From Beta vulgaris subsp. vulgaris (Eukaryota; Streptophyta; Magnoliopsida; Caryophyllales; Amaranthaceae), in the NCBI RefSeq assembly GCF_026745355.1, contig NC_079202.1, positions 47,070,873 through 47,134,872 on the forward strand: 64,000 nucleotides of DNA. The letters are read 5' to 3'. Numbering within the stretch: position 1 is the first letter of the stretch; each line of letters starts with the position of its first letter. Of the stretch, positions 34,581-49,600 are shown in pieces. The notes under the pieces were generated by a model. The model did not search any database and was not told the DNA's origin. It was given only the letters and a program-made list of their open reading frames with translations. Both the position numbers and the translations under genes were made by a program.

Positions 34581-36658
34581 TTATTCGACTGCTACAAGAT
34601 CAATAATTCCATGAGCTTGGGCTTCTGTTGCTGACATAAAAACATCTCTTTCCATATCTTCGGATACAACCCATAAGGGTTTGCCCGTTCTTTGTCCATA
34701 AACCCTTGTGAGGGTTTCGCGCAATTTCAAAAGTTCTTCGCTTCCAGGAGAAATTCTCCCGTTTGGGCCTCATAAAAAGAGCTCGCGGGTTGATGAATCA
34801 TTACCCTGATGATATATCCTAAAAAAAGTTCTTCTATCTCGCACAAAGAGGCGACGAGAAAAAAATACGGAATAACAATAAAAAAGATAGAATTGAACAA
34901 CCGTACGTGCATCTTTTTCGCATTGCATACGGCTATACAATGGAATTTACTTTCATTTTCCGTTGAAAAAAAAAAGAAAATATAGGATCGATCAGATCCA
35001 GATCAGTAAATTATCCAATTACCACCCTTCTTTTCGTAGGAGTTCAAAAATACTATGATGGCTCCGTTGCTTTAGATATTTATTTCGTCTGTAGTTCAGC
35101 AATCCCAAAGTTTCTTTTTGATCTGAAAAATAAGGAAGAAAGCTTTTTTGTATTCTTTCAAACATAAATAGAGTCTTTTTTTATGAAAAAAAAGTTTGTG
35201 ACGCTGAAATGGACTCCTGATATAAAATCAAAAAATCGGGAATACTCTTCATCTCATACTACTCTTTCGATAATAATCGAATGTTTTGAAAATAAAATCG
35301 AGCAAAATTTTCTCATATCGAATTCAAAGTGCCATGCTATTATTACTTAATATTAATATTTCATATGGTGAAGGCATAGTCTTCTTTTTCTCTCAAATAA
35401 AAAACTCATTGGCGCCAAGCGTGAGGGAATGCTAAACGTTTGGTAATTTCTGCTCCGACCAGGATAAAACATTGAAGCAGCTAACCCATACATATTGTAT
35501 GTACATCTGGTCGCACAAATTGCATGGTATCATAAATAGCTACTCCGGGTATTACCCATCCGCCAGGAGAAATTTATAAACAAATACAAATCCTTGGTAT
35601 CGTCCTCGATACTGAGATATACCATAAGACCTATAAGTTGATTTGAGATCTCGCTATCGACTTCTTGGCCTAAAAAAAGTAATCTTTCTCGATAAAGTCG
35701 GTTGATTAGGGTAAAATTGTATCCCTTAGGAACCGTACATACACCTTTTGATGCATACGGTTCAAACAAAAAAAAAACAATGTGTAGATTTTATATCCTT
35801 TTTTTTTCATCGAGGTTTTTTCAACTTATAATGAATAATCAAGGGTCTTCTTTTCTATTTTTCAAGAAAGATTACTTTTTGTTCCTTTCCCAAATTACCC
35901 ATATAATAATAGAATAAATTCTACTAAAATCGAAAAAAAAATATAAACTTGACTTACTTTTCATTGATGTATCATATCATCGAGATCCAATCCAAATCAC
36001 GATGTCATTTTCTTGTTCTTGAATGGGTCTCTTTTCTTTCTTTTTATTTTAGGTTTATGCTCTACTCCGGGTAAAGATCTGCCCGATTTTGATTTGCACA
36101 TATAGGGCAAATGTTTCCAATACCACTTGTTTTTGTTCTTAAAATTTCCCCTTTTTTTATTTATTTCATATCGTTTCTTTCATCAATTTCAATATTCAAC
36201 ATATTATATTCATCACTTTAATGAGTGATTAAGGTTAAGATTGCTCTTTTTCTATTTTGAATTTCAAAGTGAAATGATTAAGAGTTTAAAGTAAATAAAC
36301 TATATAATACAAGTAGTAATTTGCAATATATTCCCAATTGGGATTGGGGTTTTTATAAGCGGAGCCTGGATACTTCATTTTTTTGGTCCAACTGAGCCAA
36401 CCATAAATTATTCTAATTGATAATATTAATCTGAATCCCCCTAAAACTAAAAAAAGGATCTAATTGCATTTCACGCTCCAAATTTTGGATGATTCAATCA
36501 ATCTTTCTTGGGCGAAAGGGGGGATATCTCAATCGGGAGAGAGAACGGGAAAATCCCATATGACCCAATATATCTGACAAGTCGCACTATACGTCAACCC
36601 AAGATGCATCTTCCTCTCCAGGACTTCGAAAGGGAACTTTTGGAACACCAATAGGCAT
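34581..36658 (-). pseudogene. clpP: clpP (plastid Clp protease subunit) copy, three exons, frameshifted
   Basis: Exon 1 is 36588-36658 (71 bases, [20 protein letters not shown]), followed by an intron starting GTGCGAC. Exon 2 lies at about 35415-35707 ([20 protein letters not shown]). Exon 3 is 34581-34804 ([17 protein letters not shown]) with stop TAA at 34581-34583. Breaks: one extra T near 35570 where FIN should continue SPGG; about five bases missing after AASM, next to the active-site Ser region, near 35480; one base missing after EFLLEA near 34737. In the plastid it is the proteolytic subunit of the Clp complex; this copy cannot encode it. Confidence 0.9.
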
Positions 36659-37098
36659 TAAATGAAAGAAAAAATAATTAAGTACTCTATTTCACTTTGA
36701 TGTGGAAACGTAATAATTAGGATTTAGGATTATTGTCTTTATAATATCAACCTTCTTTTAATTCGATTTTCTGCATAGATTAGAAAGGTTTAGTTTAAGA
36801 AGAGAGAATAAATAAAGGAAAATTCTTACTAATATAGCCTTCCAATTATGAACAAGTATGAAAGCATTTACTGATAGACGCTGGTATCAACTCCCCATTG
36901 CGTATTGCTACTTATCGGGTATAGAATAGATTTGTTTCTCTTTGTTCCTACAAACCTAATTGTTCCATTATTTACCAACAGAATAGAACAAATATTAACC
37001 CTTGTTCCGAGATAATCTATGGAACAAAAGGGATCCATTGCATAGTCATAGTCTTTTCCAATGCAATAAAGTTACATAGTGTCATTTTTCTTTGATAA

Positions 37099-38632
<1,534 letters not shown>

Positions 38633-38769
38633 TACAACATTGCTTTGTGATTTGACATAGGATACTAGAGCAATCTTGATTTTAATTACCGCCCTTTTTT
38701 ATCATTATCGGGAAAATAACCCCAAGTAAACAGGTATGGAAGCTATAATTGTAAACCACAATCGAATCT

Positions 38770-38865
38770 ATGGAAGCATTGGTCATTTCTATTAGTTTCT
38801 ACTATAGGGATATTTTTTTCGCTATCTTTTTTCGGGAACCTCCTAAAGTTCCAACTAAAAAATGA
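38770..38865 (+). pseudogene. psbT: psbT copy, in-frame but altered
   Basis: The frame from ATG 38770 to TGA 38863-38865 has 31 codons. The start MEALV and the end FFAIFFREPPKVPTKK are normal for psbT. The middle is scrambled because about five bases are missing after GTC at 38784 and one more near 38809, which restores frame. The membrane helix of this photosystem II subunit is therefore partly replaced. Confidence 0.8.
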
Positions 38866-38929
38866 AATGATTTTTTATTATCTCAATTGAAGTAATGAGC
38901 CTTCCAATATGGAAGGCTCATTACTTTGA

Positions 38930-39073
<144 letters not shown>

Positions 39074-39096
39074 TTAAGACCACAATGGATCTATGA

Positions 39097-39384
<288 letters not shown>

Positions 39385-39505
39385 ATCCACAAGAAAATGA
39401 AATCCAAAAGAACCAGGAAGTTCTAGCCTTTCAATCCAAAGTGAATTTTTAGGGCTCCTATTTCTATTGCCTTTGGTAATTCGATCGCGGAATTTATTTT
39501 CTTTT

Positions 39506-40410
39506 CCTTTTCTATTACAAGATATTAAAAGTTATCAGCACTTAAAGCTAAATGATGATAAAAATGTTTATGCACAAACCTTTTTTCAATCGTAGAATTG
39601 GGAAAATTTAACCTAAAGACTACAACAAAGTTAGTACCTAAAATTTAAACTTTGTAAAGCTGGAGATAAGGAAGACACAAACAATTAAGAAAAAAAGGTA
39701 GAGCTACAATTACTTGTATGCAAATGTACACACATATAGCAACGATCTGGAGGCCACTGGTGGTAAAGTATTCACAAGTAAAAGGAATCGATATGCTGGA
39801 CTTGAAAAAAATCCTTACAATTCTTACTGTTATAGTACACATAAATCTCGCGATATTAGCAAGAGTAAACTTTGGCTTGTATTGTAACCAATACAACATG
39901 TTGTGGTAATGCGATCTTCCTATATAATCATGTTTCTGAGTATTAAATTGAAATGTTCAAACATAAAAATTTAGCTTTATGAAAGCATTTTTGTATAATA
40001 TGTGTAATTACATGGGGATTGTTTGGCTTATCCCATATGAAAAGCAAATTTGTTAAAATTTGGTATTGTATATAAAGGGATTCTAAATATAATATATTTT
40101 CGCTTTGATAGTCTAAAGAAGATTCAATTCACTAGCAAAATAGAGGAATGACACGGGGGGATATGACTATATGGAATGAAAAATATGAAGGGGATATGAA
40201 ATTTTCTTGGTTGAAACTAAAAGTAGCAATATCTATATCATTAGATAAAGAACAGGAAGTTCTCCGGAAAAAAAAAAATGTGCTTTTCGTGACATATATT
40301 CGATTTTTATAATAACAAGAAATTATAATAGGTAAGTTGACTAACATTGATGTCAATCTAGCTACTCCAAGCCATGCGCGCGCGTAGCGCGCGGGCCAAC
40401 CACTAGTATA
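39506..40410. other. AT-rich spacer right of the plastid insertion
   Basis: No gene seen. A short GC-rich palindrome GCGCGCGTAGCGCGC lies at 40379-40393, just before the first TIR element. Confidence 0.55.
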
Positions 40411-41622
40411 TATATAAGAATAGGATCTTGTGAAAACTACTCTTAGGCTGAAAACTGAAAACCAAAGATCCACACCGTTGATTTTTTATCGCGTGGCCAA
40501 CGATGCTGCAGTTTTTTGGGTAAAAATCACTCTTTCCTCCCTTCTTTCATAGTTTCACTGAGTTTCTTACTCTCTCTCCTCACCTGCTCCTCTCTCCTCC
40601 CCACTTTTCTTCAACTGAATTTCACCATTTTCATCATCTCACTCTCAACTCTTTTTTCTCATTTCACCTTCCTCTATTAAAAAAATATCTTTTTCTCTCT
40701 CCTCTATTAAAAAAAAAAAGGAAAGCAAATGTTCCCAATATGAGAAGCTTTTAAACCGGTACAACAGTCATTGAAATTCAACAATCATCAACTTCTTTCT
40801 CTCTCTTTGCACGGCGGTCGGTAACATCGATCGTCGCATCTACACTTCATCGATCTTTTTCTTTGCCTTCTTTTGCAATACCTCTGATTTCTAAAAGGTT
40901 GTTTCTTGGTATTTTTTCAGCTTAGTTTTGTTCAATTGGATCTGTATTATTGTTTGTCAATTATCTTGTTGGTGCGTGAATTCGATGATTCGTTGATCGG
41001 GTTTGATTTCGCGTATTTAGTATGCGGTTGGTGCAAAATTAGGTGACAATTTGGCCGTCATCGATCTAGGATTTGAATTAGGGTTTTACAATTTGTTATG
41101 TGTATCAACAATTTGTGGCCGTCAATAGATACTGATACTCTGATAGAACAGCTTGAAGATTATTATCAAGAATTAACAACATGATTTTCAGATATGGATG
41201 ATCAATTATAATTTCATTTTTTAATTCTTTGTCTTTTGATGAGTACTTAAAGTCAGTTGTTTTATTCTTGTTTTCATATGTATTCACTTTGTTATGTGTA
41301 TCAATAATGGTGTGTTTAGTAATACAATTAGTTAAAGTTACTCTTATAATACTCAAAGTTATCCTTATAATACTCAAAGTTACCCTAGAAAGATGAAAAT
41401 TAATTGCAACATGATAAGGTTATCCTAAACGTACTAAAAGTTACCCCTTATCATATATAAAGTTGTCCTTGAAATATATAAATTTATCTTTAATATAATG
41501 AAGTTACCCTAAAATAGGTAAAAGTTACCCCTAAAGTACATAAAGTTACCCTAAAAGTGGTAAAAGTTATCCCGTTTTCAGTTTTCGGACTAAGAATTGT
41601 TTTCAGCGGATCCTACCCCTAT
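40411..41622. mobile_element. TIR transposon A, non-autonomous
   Basis: The left end GGATCTTGTGAAAACTACTC continues CTTAGGCTGAAAACTGAAAAC. The right end, inverted, reads GGATCCGCTGAAAACAATTC and then CTTAGTCCGAAAACTGAAAAC. TA repeats flank both sides. The right third has many AAAGTTACCCTAAAA-type repeats (41335-41580). The left half looks like a gene 5' region (CT-rich, then TTG-rich intron-like DNA) but has no long frame. Superfamily not resolved. Confidence 0.65.
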
Positions 41623-41633
41623 ATATATATATA

Positions 41634-42573
41634 TGTAGAGAACGTATTGTGTCGGACTCGTCCGACCATAATCTTTGGTCGGACGACTTTCAGGTGGTTC
41701 CAATTTTTTTTCAGTTAGTCTTAATTTTTTTTCAGGTAGTCTTAATTTTTTTTCAGGTAGTCTTCATTTTTTTTCAGGTAGTCTTCATTTTGTTTTCAGT
41801 TAGTCTTCTTTTTTTTCAGTTGGTTTTTGTACTTCAGTTAGACTTACTTTGGGTTTGAGTTGGTCTTTATTCTTTTTCAGGTAGTCTTCATTTTTTTTCA
41901 GGTAGTCTTCATTCTTTTTCAGGTAGTCTTCATTTTTTTTCAGGTAGTCCAATGAAAAAAAAAACAAAGTCCAACTGAAACAAAACAAAGTCCAACTGAA
42001 AGAAACACAAAGTCCAACCGAAAGAAACACAAAGTCCAACTGAAAGAAAACAAAGTCCAACTGAAAGAAAACAAAGTCCAACTGAATAACAAAACACTAA
42101 CCTCTGCTTTCTCTCACTTTCTCCTTCTTCTTCATTCCTCTTAGCTGATTTTTTTCTTCTTTGTTAGACTATGAAATTATTGCAGCTCACTTCAACTTCA
42201 AGTTAAACAATTAATGGCGATCCTAGATATTCCAGTTTCATTGCAATTATGTTTTTGAGGAATTGAACTGTTTGTATCTCGAAGTTACAAAGTTTGCTTC
42301 TGTTTGTTCTCCAATTTTCCTAGGAATGTAATATAATTTTACAAACTCCGGTCCACCAAAAGTAAAGCTTTCCGATTTCCCCTTACCGACGGAATGATTG
42401 AACAAATCCTTGAAGATTGATTATGGCAGATTTGAAGGATTATATGAAAATCCAGAGAAGAAGAAGAAGAAAGAGGGGAGAGTGTGACCTAAAAAGTGAA
42501 GCAGAGAGAAGATGTATTGGGCTCAGCCCGTCTGACAGTAAACAATACGTCAGACGGTCTGACCCAATACTTT

Positions 42574-42583
<10 letters not shown>
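41634..42583. mobile_element. TIR transposon B with a fold-back centre
   Basis: The ends pair as GAACGTATTGTGTCGGAC and, inverted, GAAAGTATTGGGTCAGAC, each next to TA repeats. The centre has direct repeats of TTTTTCAGGTAGTCTTCA (41690-41950), followed by inverted versions, GTCCAACTGAAAGAAAAC (41950-42085), so it can fold on itself. No transposase is present. Confidence 0.6.

Positions 42584-42619
<36 letters not shown>
42579..42619. repeat. TA microsatellite between elements B and C
   Basis: About 20 TA dinucleotides. Confidence 0.95.
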
Positions 42620-42621
<2 letters not shown>

Positions 42622-43992
42622 AATGGGATCTTGCGAAAACCACTCCAAAGCTGAAAACTGAAAACATCCAATCTTGAACATCCAATTTTGCTTGGTTTTA
42701 TTAACCGTCAGATCTGGCTTAGCTTGGTCATCTACAATTACTAGAAGCATGACTTTCTCTCTCTTACCCCTCCTTTCTCAACCGGCGATTTTCTCTCCTC
42801 CCTCATCAATGGCAAAAAAACACAGCATCGCCACCATCATCAACACCTCCATCTTCAACCAAAAAATCAATCATAATAGTCTACGCTCGTCGAAAACCAA
42901 AGACTCACGTTTGCAGAGCTTCACAATGTTTCTCTCTCCTCAAATCCTTACCTTGAGACTCTTGCACAAAGCCATGTCGTCTTCGTCACTTCTTCTGGTC
43001 GCCGATTCATCGCCATTGATGGAGTTCGCGTCTCTTCTCATGACCTCTACTTGAGGTCAACGTCGCCGTTCATGGCCTCGACGGAATTCTCGTTTCCTCA
43101 AATGAAGAAATATCTCTGTTTTGATTATTGATTGATGAGGTTGAATAATTTTAAATTTCTCTGTTTTCTGGTTTGAGAGTTATGTGATTTGATGAGTAAT
43201 TGTTAATTTTATGATAATTTTGAGCTCATTTTGTTCATCATTTTCAGATCTTCAACTGAATTTTTGAATCTAGTAACTTTCGATCGAAATTGCGAAGAGA
43301 TCTTCATTTTTCGTTCAATTTTAGACTATTCTTATGGATTTTTATTGGATTGCTCAATTTTGGATTCATATTAGATGCTTTTTTTAGGCTATTAACATTC
43401 ATTCTTCTTGATTTTTCTTTTATTCTTGTTAAATGTTATTTACTTTTCAATAGCTCGAATATTGAAAAATAAAGCATACTCTTCTAATCTTCTAATTGTA
43501 ATTGTCAAATTACGTGATTGTTGTCGGTGATTTGATTTTTGACTTGTGAATTTTTGGTGGATTTTGGTGTAGATTTGTTGAAAACTTAAAAGTTACCCTA
43601 TATCAAGTTTTTTATTAGTTTCCAAAGTATTGTTATTAGTTGCTGTTTTAAAGCTATTTGTTACCCCCTCTCACTAACATATATTTGGCGAAATTCATAC
43701 AAAGTATTGTTATTAGTTGCCAAAGTATTGGATTAGTTCCTGTTTTAAAGCTATTTGTTACCCCCCTCTCACTAACATATATTTCAAGGTAAAAAGTTAC
43801 CTTAAAAGTGGTAATAGTTACTCTTATAATAAATAAAGTTACCCTTGAAATATATAGAACTATCCTTAATATAATAAAGTTATCCCAAAACTGACAAAAG
43901 TTACCCTAAAAGTGTTAAAAGTTACCCTAAAGGGGTTAAAAGTTACTTTGTTTTCAATTTTCAGCCTAAGAGTGGTTTTCAGCGGATCATTC

Positions 43993-43997
<5 letters not shown>
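42618..43997. mobile_element. TIR transposon C, same family as A
   Basis: The left end GGGATCTTGCGAAAACCACTC and the right end, inverted, GGATCCGCTGAAAACCACTC-like match element A. It has the same AAAGTTACCCT repeats before the right end (43570-43950) and the same GCTGAAAACTGAAAAC inner motif. TA repeats flank it (42579-42619 and 43998-44031). The left-half content differs from A. Confidence 0.68.

Positions 43998-44031
<34 letters not shown>
43998..44031. repeat. TA microsatellite right of element C
   Basis: About 17 TA dinucleotides ending at ATGGAATAATG. Confidence 0.95.
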
Positions 44032-44034
<3 letters not shown>

Positions 44035-46414
44035 AATAATGAGCATATACAATAGATGGTCAAGATGGTGAGATGTTTACTTTACAATTTATTGGTTGCA
44101 TCTTGGAATCTTACTATACAAAATTTTGTATTACATGTTATTTGACATTGCATATTTTTAGTGAATGGGAGTTTCACGTGGTAACATATACTTTATTTGG
44201 AGCGCAAAATAATAAATATATAATTACCTTTATCATTAAAGTATGGAAAGGTAATTATGGGATTAAGTAGTATTTTAGTTTCGTCTTATTGCTAACGAAC
44301 TCAGATAGAATCAGAAGTCGTAATTATTGAATATATAAAATATCATATTATTGCATCCTAGCACTAAACGCAGCTCAACAACTGAAAAAAGTAGTAGAAG
44401 AAAATCATTCCATGAGTCCCATTTTCGTAACGAGTCATGTGGATGATAATCATCCTTTTCTGTAAAACCTCGCACGTCACATGGACCCCGTCTAAGAGGT
44501 TACATGCGGGGGAACGAGTAATTTGGTCTCTTGCGCATTGTTGGTAACTTAATTGAATTAGCAACACCCTTAACTAGTTGGTGTTTGTCTTGCATGAACG
44601 TACAATTTACTGGAGTAGATATAACTGTATGTTTGTATGTCAAAAGCAATTAAAGAAGTACTAAAAAATGGTTAATTATTTTAATACACGATCGCTATTG
44701 TATATTGGCATATGTGTCACAAGTCATTCAAGTAGAAGTACTAGAAATGGTTAATTTTTGATTTATTGTATATTGGCATACCATTGGACTTGAAGTTCCG
44801 TCTATTCAGAGTTGATTATCTCAAGTGAAAAGCAGAAGATTGAAATTTGTAAATTTTTGCTAATAATACTCTTTTTAAGACCTCTTTTTAAGTCCATCAT
44901 CAACATTTTTTGTAAATTATGAAAAAGTTGAAACTTTAATCATATCTTTATCCAATGTTACTTGGCACAATTAAAAAATTGTGAGAATAAACTCTATTAA
45001 TAGTGTGATGGAGATTAAAAAAATTCTTACCCCTTTCTCCAGAGATCTTATCAGTATAGTTGGGTTCGATTGACCTCTAAAAGGTTTTGATCTACTAAAG
45101 TAATTTTATCTTACCAACACAAAATAAACGGAATATGAATTAAATTTCTCTTTCCTAAATATTTTTTAAAAAATATTTTCATTAAAGTCACCTTTGTTCA
45201 ATGGTCAAGAGCCTAATATAAAGTTTCATTCCTCTCTTTGTCAAGCAATCTCTCAACTTTTAAACCTAAATTTTGGATTCAAAATAATTCTACTTTAGCA
45301 CTTCTCAATTGTATCCAAGAACTTTCTCAGTTTTTGGGTCTCCAAACATTTTAGAATGAAAATGTCGACCTCAAATATAGTTTTCGTGCAACAAAGAGTA
45401 TATAACATAATAAGTTTTTCAAGTAGCGTTTAGAGATTTGACCAAGGGAAAACATTAGTAGAGATAAAAACGTAGGACTAGGTAAAATTAATGATCAAGG
45501 TAATTTCTACCTATTGAGGCAATGTTTTGAAAACGCTTCAAAAGAAAATAGTTTTAAAATTATTCGTAGGTTTTAGAGTTGCTTTAAATGATAACATATA
45601 CTTAGTAATTCATTTGTTTTTATTTTACTGATCTATTAACACGTTAATTTTATCGAACACTAATTAACAGCTATTTTCTAACATGCGACGTTAACTTGCT
45701 AACAGCTACTATGACAACTACGTTTCAGAGACATATCTTTGTAACTTTGACTAGAAATTAAGAGGGGGATGAGAATAAAACACTTTACACTCCTTGGCTG
45801 GCAAATGAGGGATTAAGAGAAGAAGAATTAGAAAAATTGATTGAAGGGGTAGGACTACTAGTGCCATTTGTAATAAAGTAATACATGTAATGATCAATAG
45901 ACAAAAAAGACCTAGTCAATTACATAGTCAAGCAGCTGTCATTTTTCTTTCTGGATATACAAAATCCTCCCTAACCCTTTCCCCTTTTTCTCTCTTAATT
46001 TCTAGGTGACAGCAAATTAGAGTTTGCAGCTGTCGAATTCCTCTCTCTCTCTCTCTCTCTCTCCTCTCTTCCCTCTTAACCTAACACCCCTTCTCTCTCT
46101 CTATGATTCTTAAGTCATAAGAGCTTCTTAGAGAGAAAGAGGGGCCAAAAGTGGGGAGAATCTGAAAGCTAGATGATGATGATGACAATCAAATGATTTA
46201 TGTCATTTTCATGTGTTTGAGCTAGCTAGCTAAACTTATCACAAAGAAATTCAATTCATGTACATGTGCAAAACAAAGAAACAAAAACCAAGGAGCTGAG
46301 GATCTATTCATCAGTTTGAGCTGAGCTATCTAAGAGTAATAATTTTTTTTACCATATAGTTTGATCAACCATACATATATTATATCTTCAGCATCTTATA
46401 TACTATATGCTATT
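44032..46414 (+). promoter_or_regulatory. upstream region of the RRM gene
   Basis: No coding sequence recognised in 44032-45950. From about 45990 the sequence becomes CT-rich, with an uninterrupted CT run near 46041-46063, as is frequent in plant promoters and 5' leaders. GCTAGCTAGCTA lies near 46222. No ATG in frame with the gene lies between 46361 and the chosen start. The transcription start is not visible. Confidence 0.5.
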
Positions 46415-46609
46415 ATGGCTCAATATCATGGTCATCATCAATACCGATCACCCTTTGGTGACACAACTTACACAAAAGTCTTCGTTGGAGGCTTAGCATG
46501 GGAAACTCCTTCTGAGAAAATGCGTGCTTATTTCGAGCAATTCGGCGAAATTCTTGAAGCTGTTATCATCACTGATAAGAATACTGGCAAGTCTAAAGGC
46601 TATGGCTTT
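46415..46609 (+). CDS. RRM gene exon 1
   Basis: 65 codons, ending ...KGYGF before GTAAGT. Contains RNP2 and the first part of RNP1. Confidence 0.92.
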
Positions 46610-49600
46610 GTAAGTAGTCCTCCTTATTTCTTGGAATTATTTTGTAATAACGTTCATCATAATGATTGAATTATTGGTTAATTTAATTGTTAATCAACAA
46701 CTATATAATCAATCAGGTAACGTTCCGAGACCCTGCTGCTGCAGCACGGGCGTGCATAGATGCTAATCCGATGATCGATGGACGACGAGCTAATTGTAAC
46801 ATAGCTTCTTTTGGTCGCCCTAGGCCTTCACCGCCGAGAGGTCCGTTATCTTTATCATTAACAATCGTCTGATTTACAATATTTGACTTTCTCGCTTGCT
46901 AATGTACAACTTTAACTCGCGGACATGGCTCCTAGTTATTAAGGTGAGCCGTGATTCAATAAATTTGTACAATAAGCTTATATACATACTATGATCTTAA
47001 TGAATATAGGTAGAAGTAATAATGAAGGAGGAGGTGGAGGAATACAAGGACAGGCAGCATCGTCGTCGTCGTATAGTGGAATGCCAACGCCACAACAGAC
47101 ATTGCCAACACCATATTTTTATCCTTATGGGTGAGGACACTTTCCATTTACTAGCTAGTGGTACATACTACTTCAATAGTCTTACCTCTTTTTCTCCCCA
47201 CTAATTGATCATATGAATATGATCTATTATATTTTCTTCATCAGAAAGTTTTTATGAACCTGAAATTTTATTTATTCTGAAAATAAATGAAAATGTAGGA
47301 GGAGAAGAAGCAAAAATGGGGTGTTGTAATAAAAGAAAATGGTCCATACAACAGTTGACAAATATAGGAAGATAGTAGCAGCATACATAAATGATGCATT
47401 TGATGCTAAGTTTCTCTTATGTTTGATATATAGTTGGGCATTGGCATATCATCAATTATGATATGATCAAATATAATGTACCATATTATAGATTATAAAT
47501 ATACAGAATAAAGTAGCACTGGCACGACAATAAACCATATATTAAAAGTTATAGAAGTATGGTACTCTCTCGCTCCCTTCACAAATTAATGATATGTTTG
47601 ACTTTTTGGATCAAACTTATAAATCTTTAATCGTAAATTCTCATTAATATAATTATCAAAATATATATATAGATATAAATAGTGTATGGTAGAAAGTAAA
47701 AGTTAGATATTACGTGTATTTGGATATGAATAGAGTTGTATTGTTTTTCTGTGTGTTGGTGTGAAATAATGTTAGGAGTTGGAGTAGAGTAAGACTGAAC
47801 ATGGTAAAAGGTACAGCTGGTATATATAATTAGAGACACCCTGTAAAACTCTCTATTACATGCCACCCTCTTTCTCATATAGGAGTATTATTGAATATTA
47901 TAATTATGTTGCCAGCATGGCATCACGTACCCTGGCTTCTCCCCTTAACAAGTACTCCCTATAAATTAAACAGAAAGTTGGAATCATAATAACTGGCTTC
48001 TTTAATTTCAATTGGTGTAAAATAATGGAAAGTCTTCCCTCGTGGAGAAGGTCAGCTAAACAAACCAAAACTCAAATAAGTCAACTTAGCATTTGCAAAA
48101 AAAAGAAAATAGTTAAGTTTTTGAATTATTCAGATAATTCTATGTGGTCTTTACTATTAATAGGAATTTTTTTTGTTTTATTTCTTTCGACATATTCACA
48201 CTTTAGATGTGATGTAGTCATGTAGCTCTTGCTTGTTACAATGGAGAAACTTATTTTAGTTATATTAAAAAAAAATAGATATGAAGGTGGTATATATTAG
48301 TAAATTCGTGTCAATATGTAATTTTAAAATATTACTTTAGTATTTAATTTTTTTTATCAAATATAATATGTATATTAATAGTTAAAGTTGTAAAATGGAG
48401 ATCATGGAAAAACAATTGTTTTATATAGTAATAAACAACAAAATAAGCATATATTATAGTGAAAGATGATATACTGTACTATGCATCAGTGACAGATCTT
48501 GGACCAAAGATTTAATAGGACTAAGTTTTAATCGCCTAGACATACATTGAAAGTTAAATAACCATTACGCTACAAAATCTTTTATATTTATGGCAATGTA
48601 TGTAAATACATTCAATATTGCCAAAAAGTTATCAGGGATGAGGCCTCTACCAAGCCCAATTAAGATCTTCTCGTGCCATGCATAGGGGGTGGACAATGTG
48701 AGTACAATAATTCATGAGTAGACAAACAATTGGGTATAAGTAAGATTAAAATCGTGAACTTTTCGAATTTAATATATAGGCAGTATTTTGGAAAGAAGAA
48801 GAAAGTGAGCATGACTAATTGAGTGAAAGGGAAGTATATACTCTCTATCATGTTAAAGGAGGATTATGTTGGGGAATTATTACTCTTTAAAGGTCATACA
48901 TTGTACTTTTTTGTTTTTGTCATCCTCTTATCTCTTCCACCAGCAATAATACCACCTTATTCACAACCTCTTTATTTAACCCTTTTAATCTCTTAAAACC
49001 ATGAGTAGGCTTGTCCATAACTTATCCCTCATTTCCGTCTTCTCACCTTATTATATCTTTTTCCTTGACCTCATTTCCACCAACACACTAACAATATTCT
49101 CTACCTTGTCCAATTCATTTGTTTCTCCTAATAATGCCAGATTTTTTCGATAATTTCTCCCTTCTATCTTTGCATATTCCATCATATACTCTCTTTTCAT
49201 TCGTTTTTTAAATGAGTACATATTTTTCCGTTACTGTTATGCGCTAATATATAGCACTGAGGGATATTCCACAATATATTTCATGCCCGTTAGAGGAGAA
49301 AGAAGGATTTGAGCATGCTTTCGCCATCCTCTAAATAATCATCACACCCCGCCAATGCAAACACACACATATTTAAGTTCATATGAGAACCACACTTATG
49401 GTGAGAACCACTCATTTTTTCCTCATTTTACAAAGATTTTGATCATTTCACAAAGTTCTTGTTCATTTTATGTTTTTGCTTATTTAACATTTTTATGCTC
49501 ATTTTGCAACAATTTTTTCTCATTTTATGTTTCGCTCATTTTACGTTTTTTCTCATTTAATTTTTTATGCTCATTTTACGTTTTCTCCTTTTACCTTTTT

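Noticed and set aside
46361..46414. Upstream start for the RRM protein at 46361
   Set aside because: The codon is TTG and the added 18 residues are unlike the family; the first in-frame ATG is 46415.
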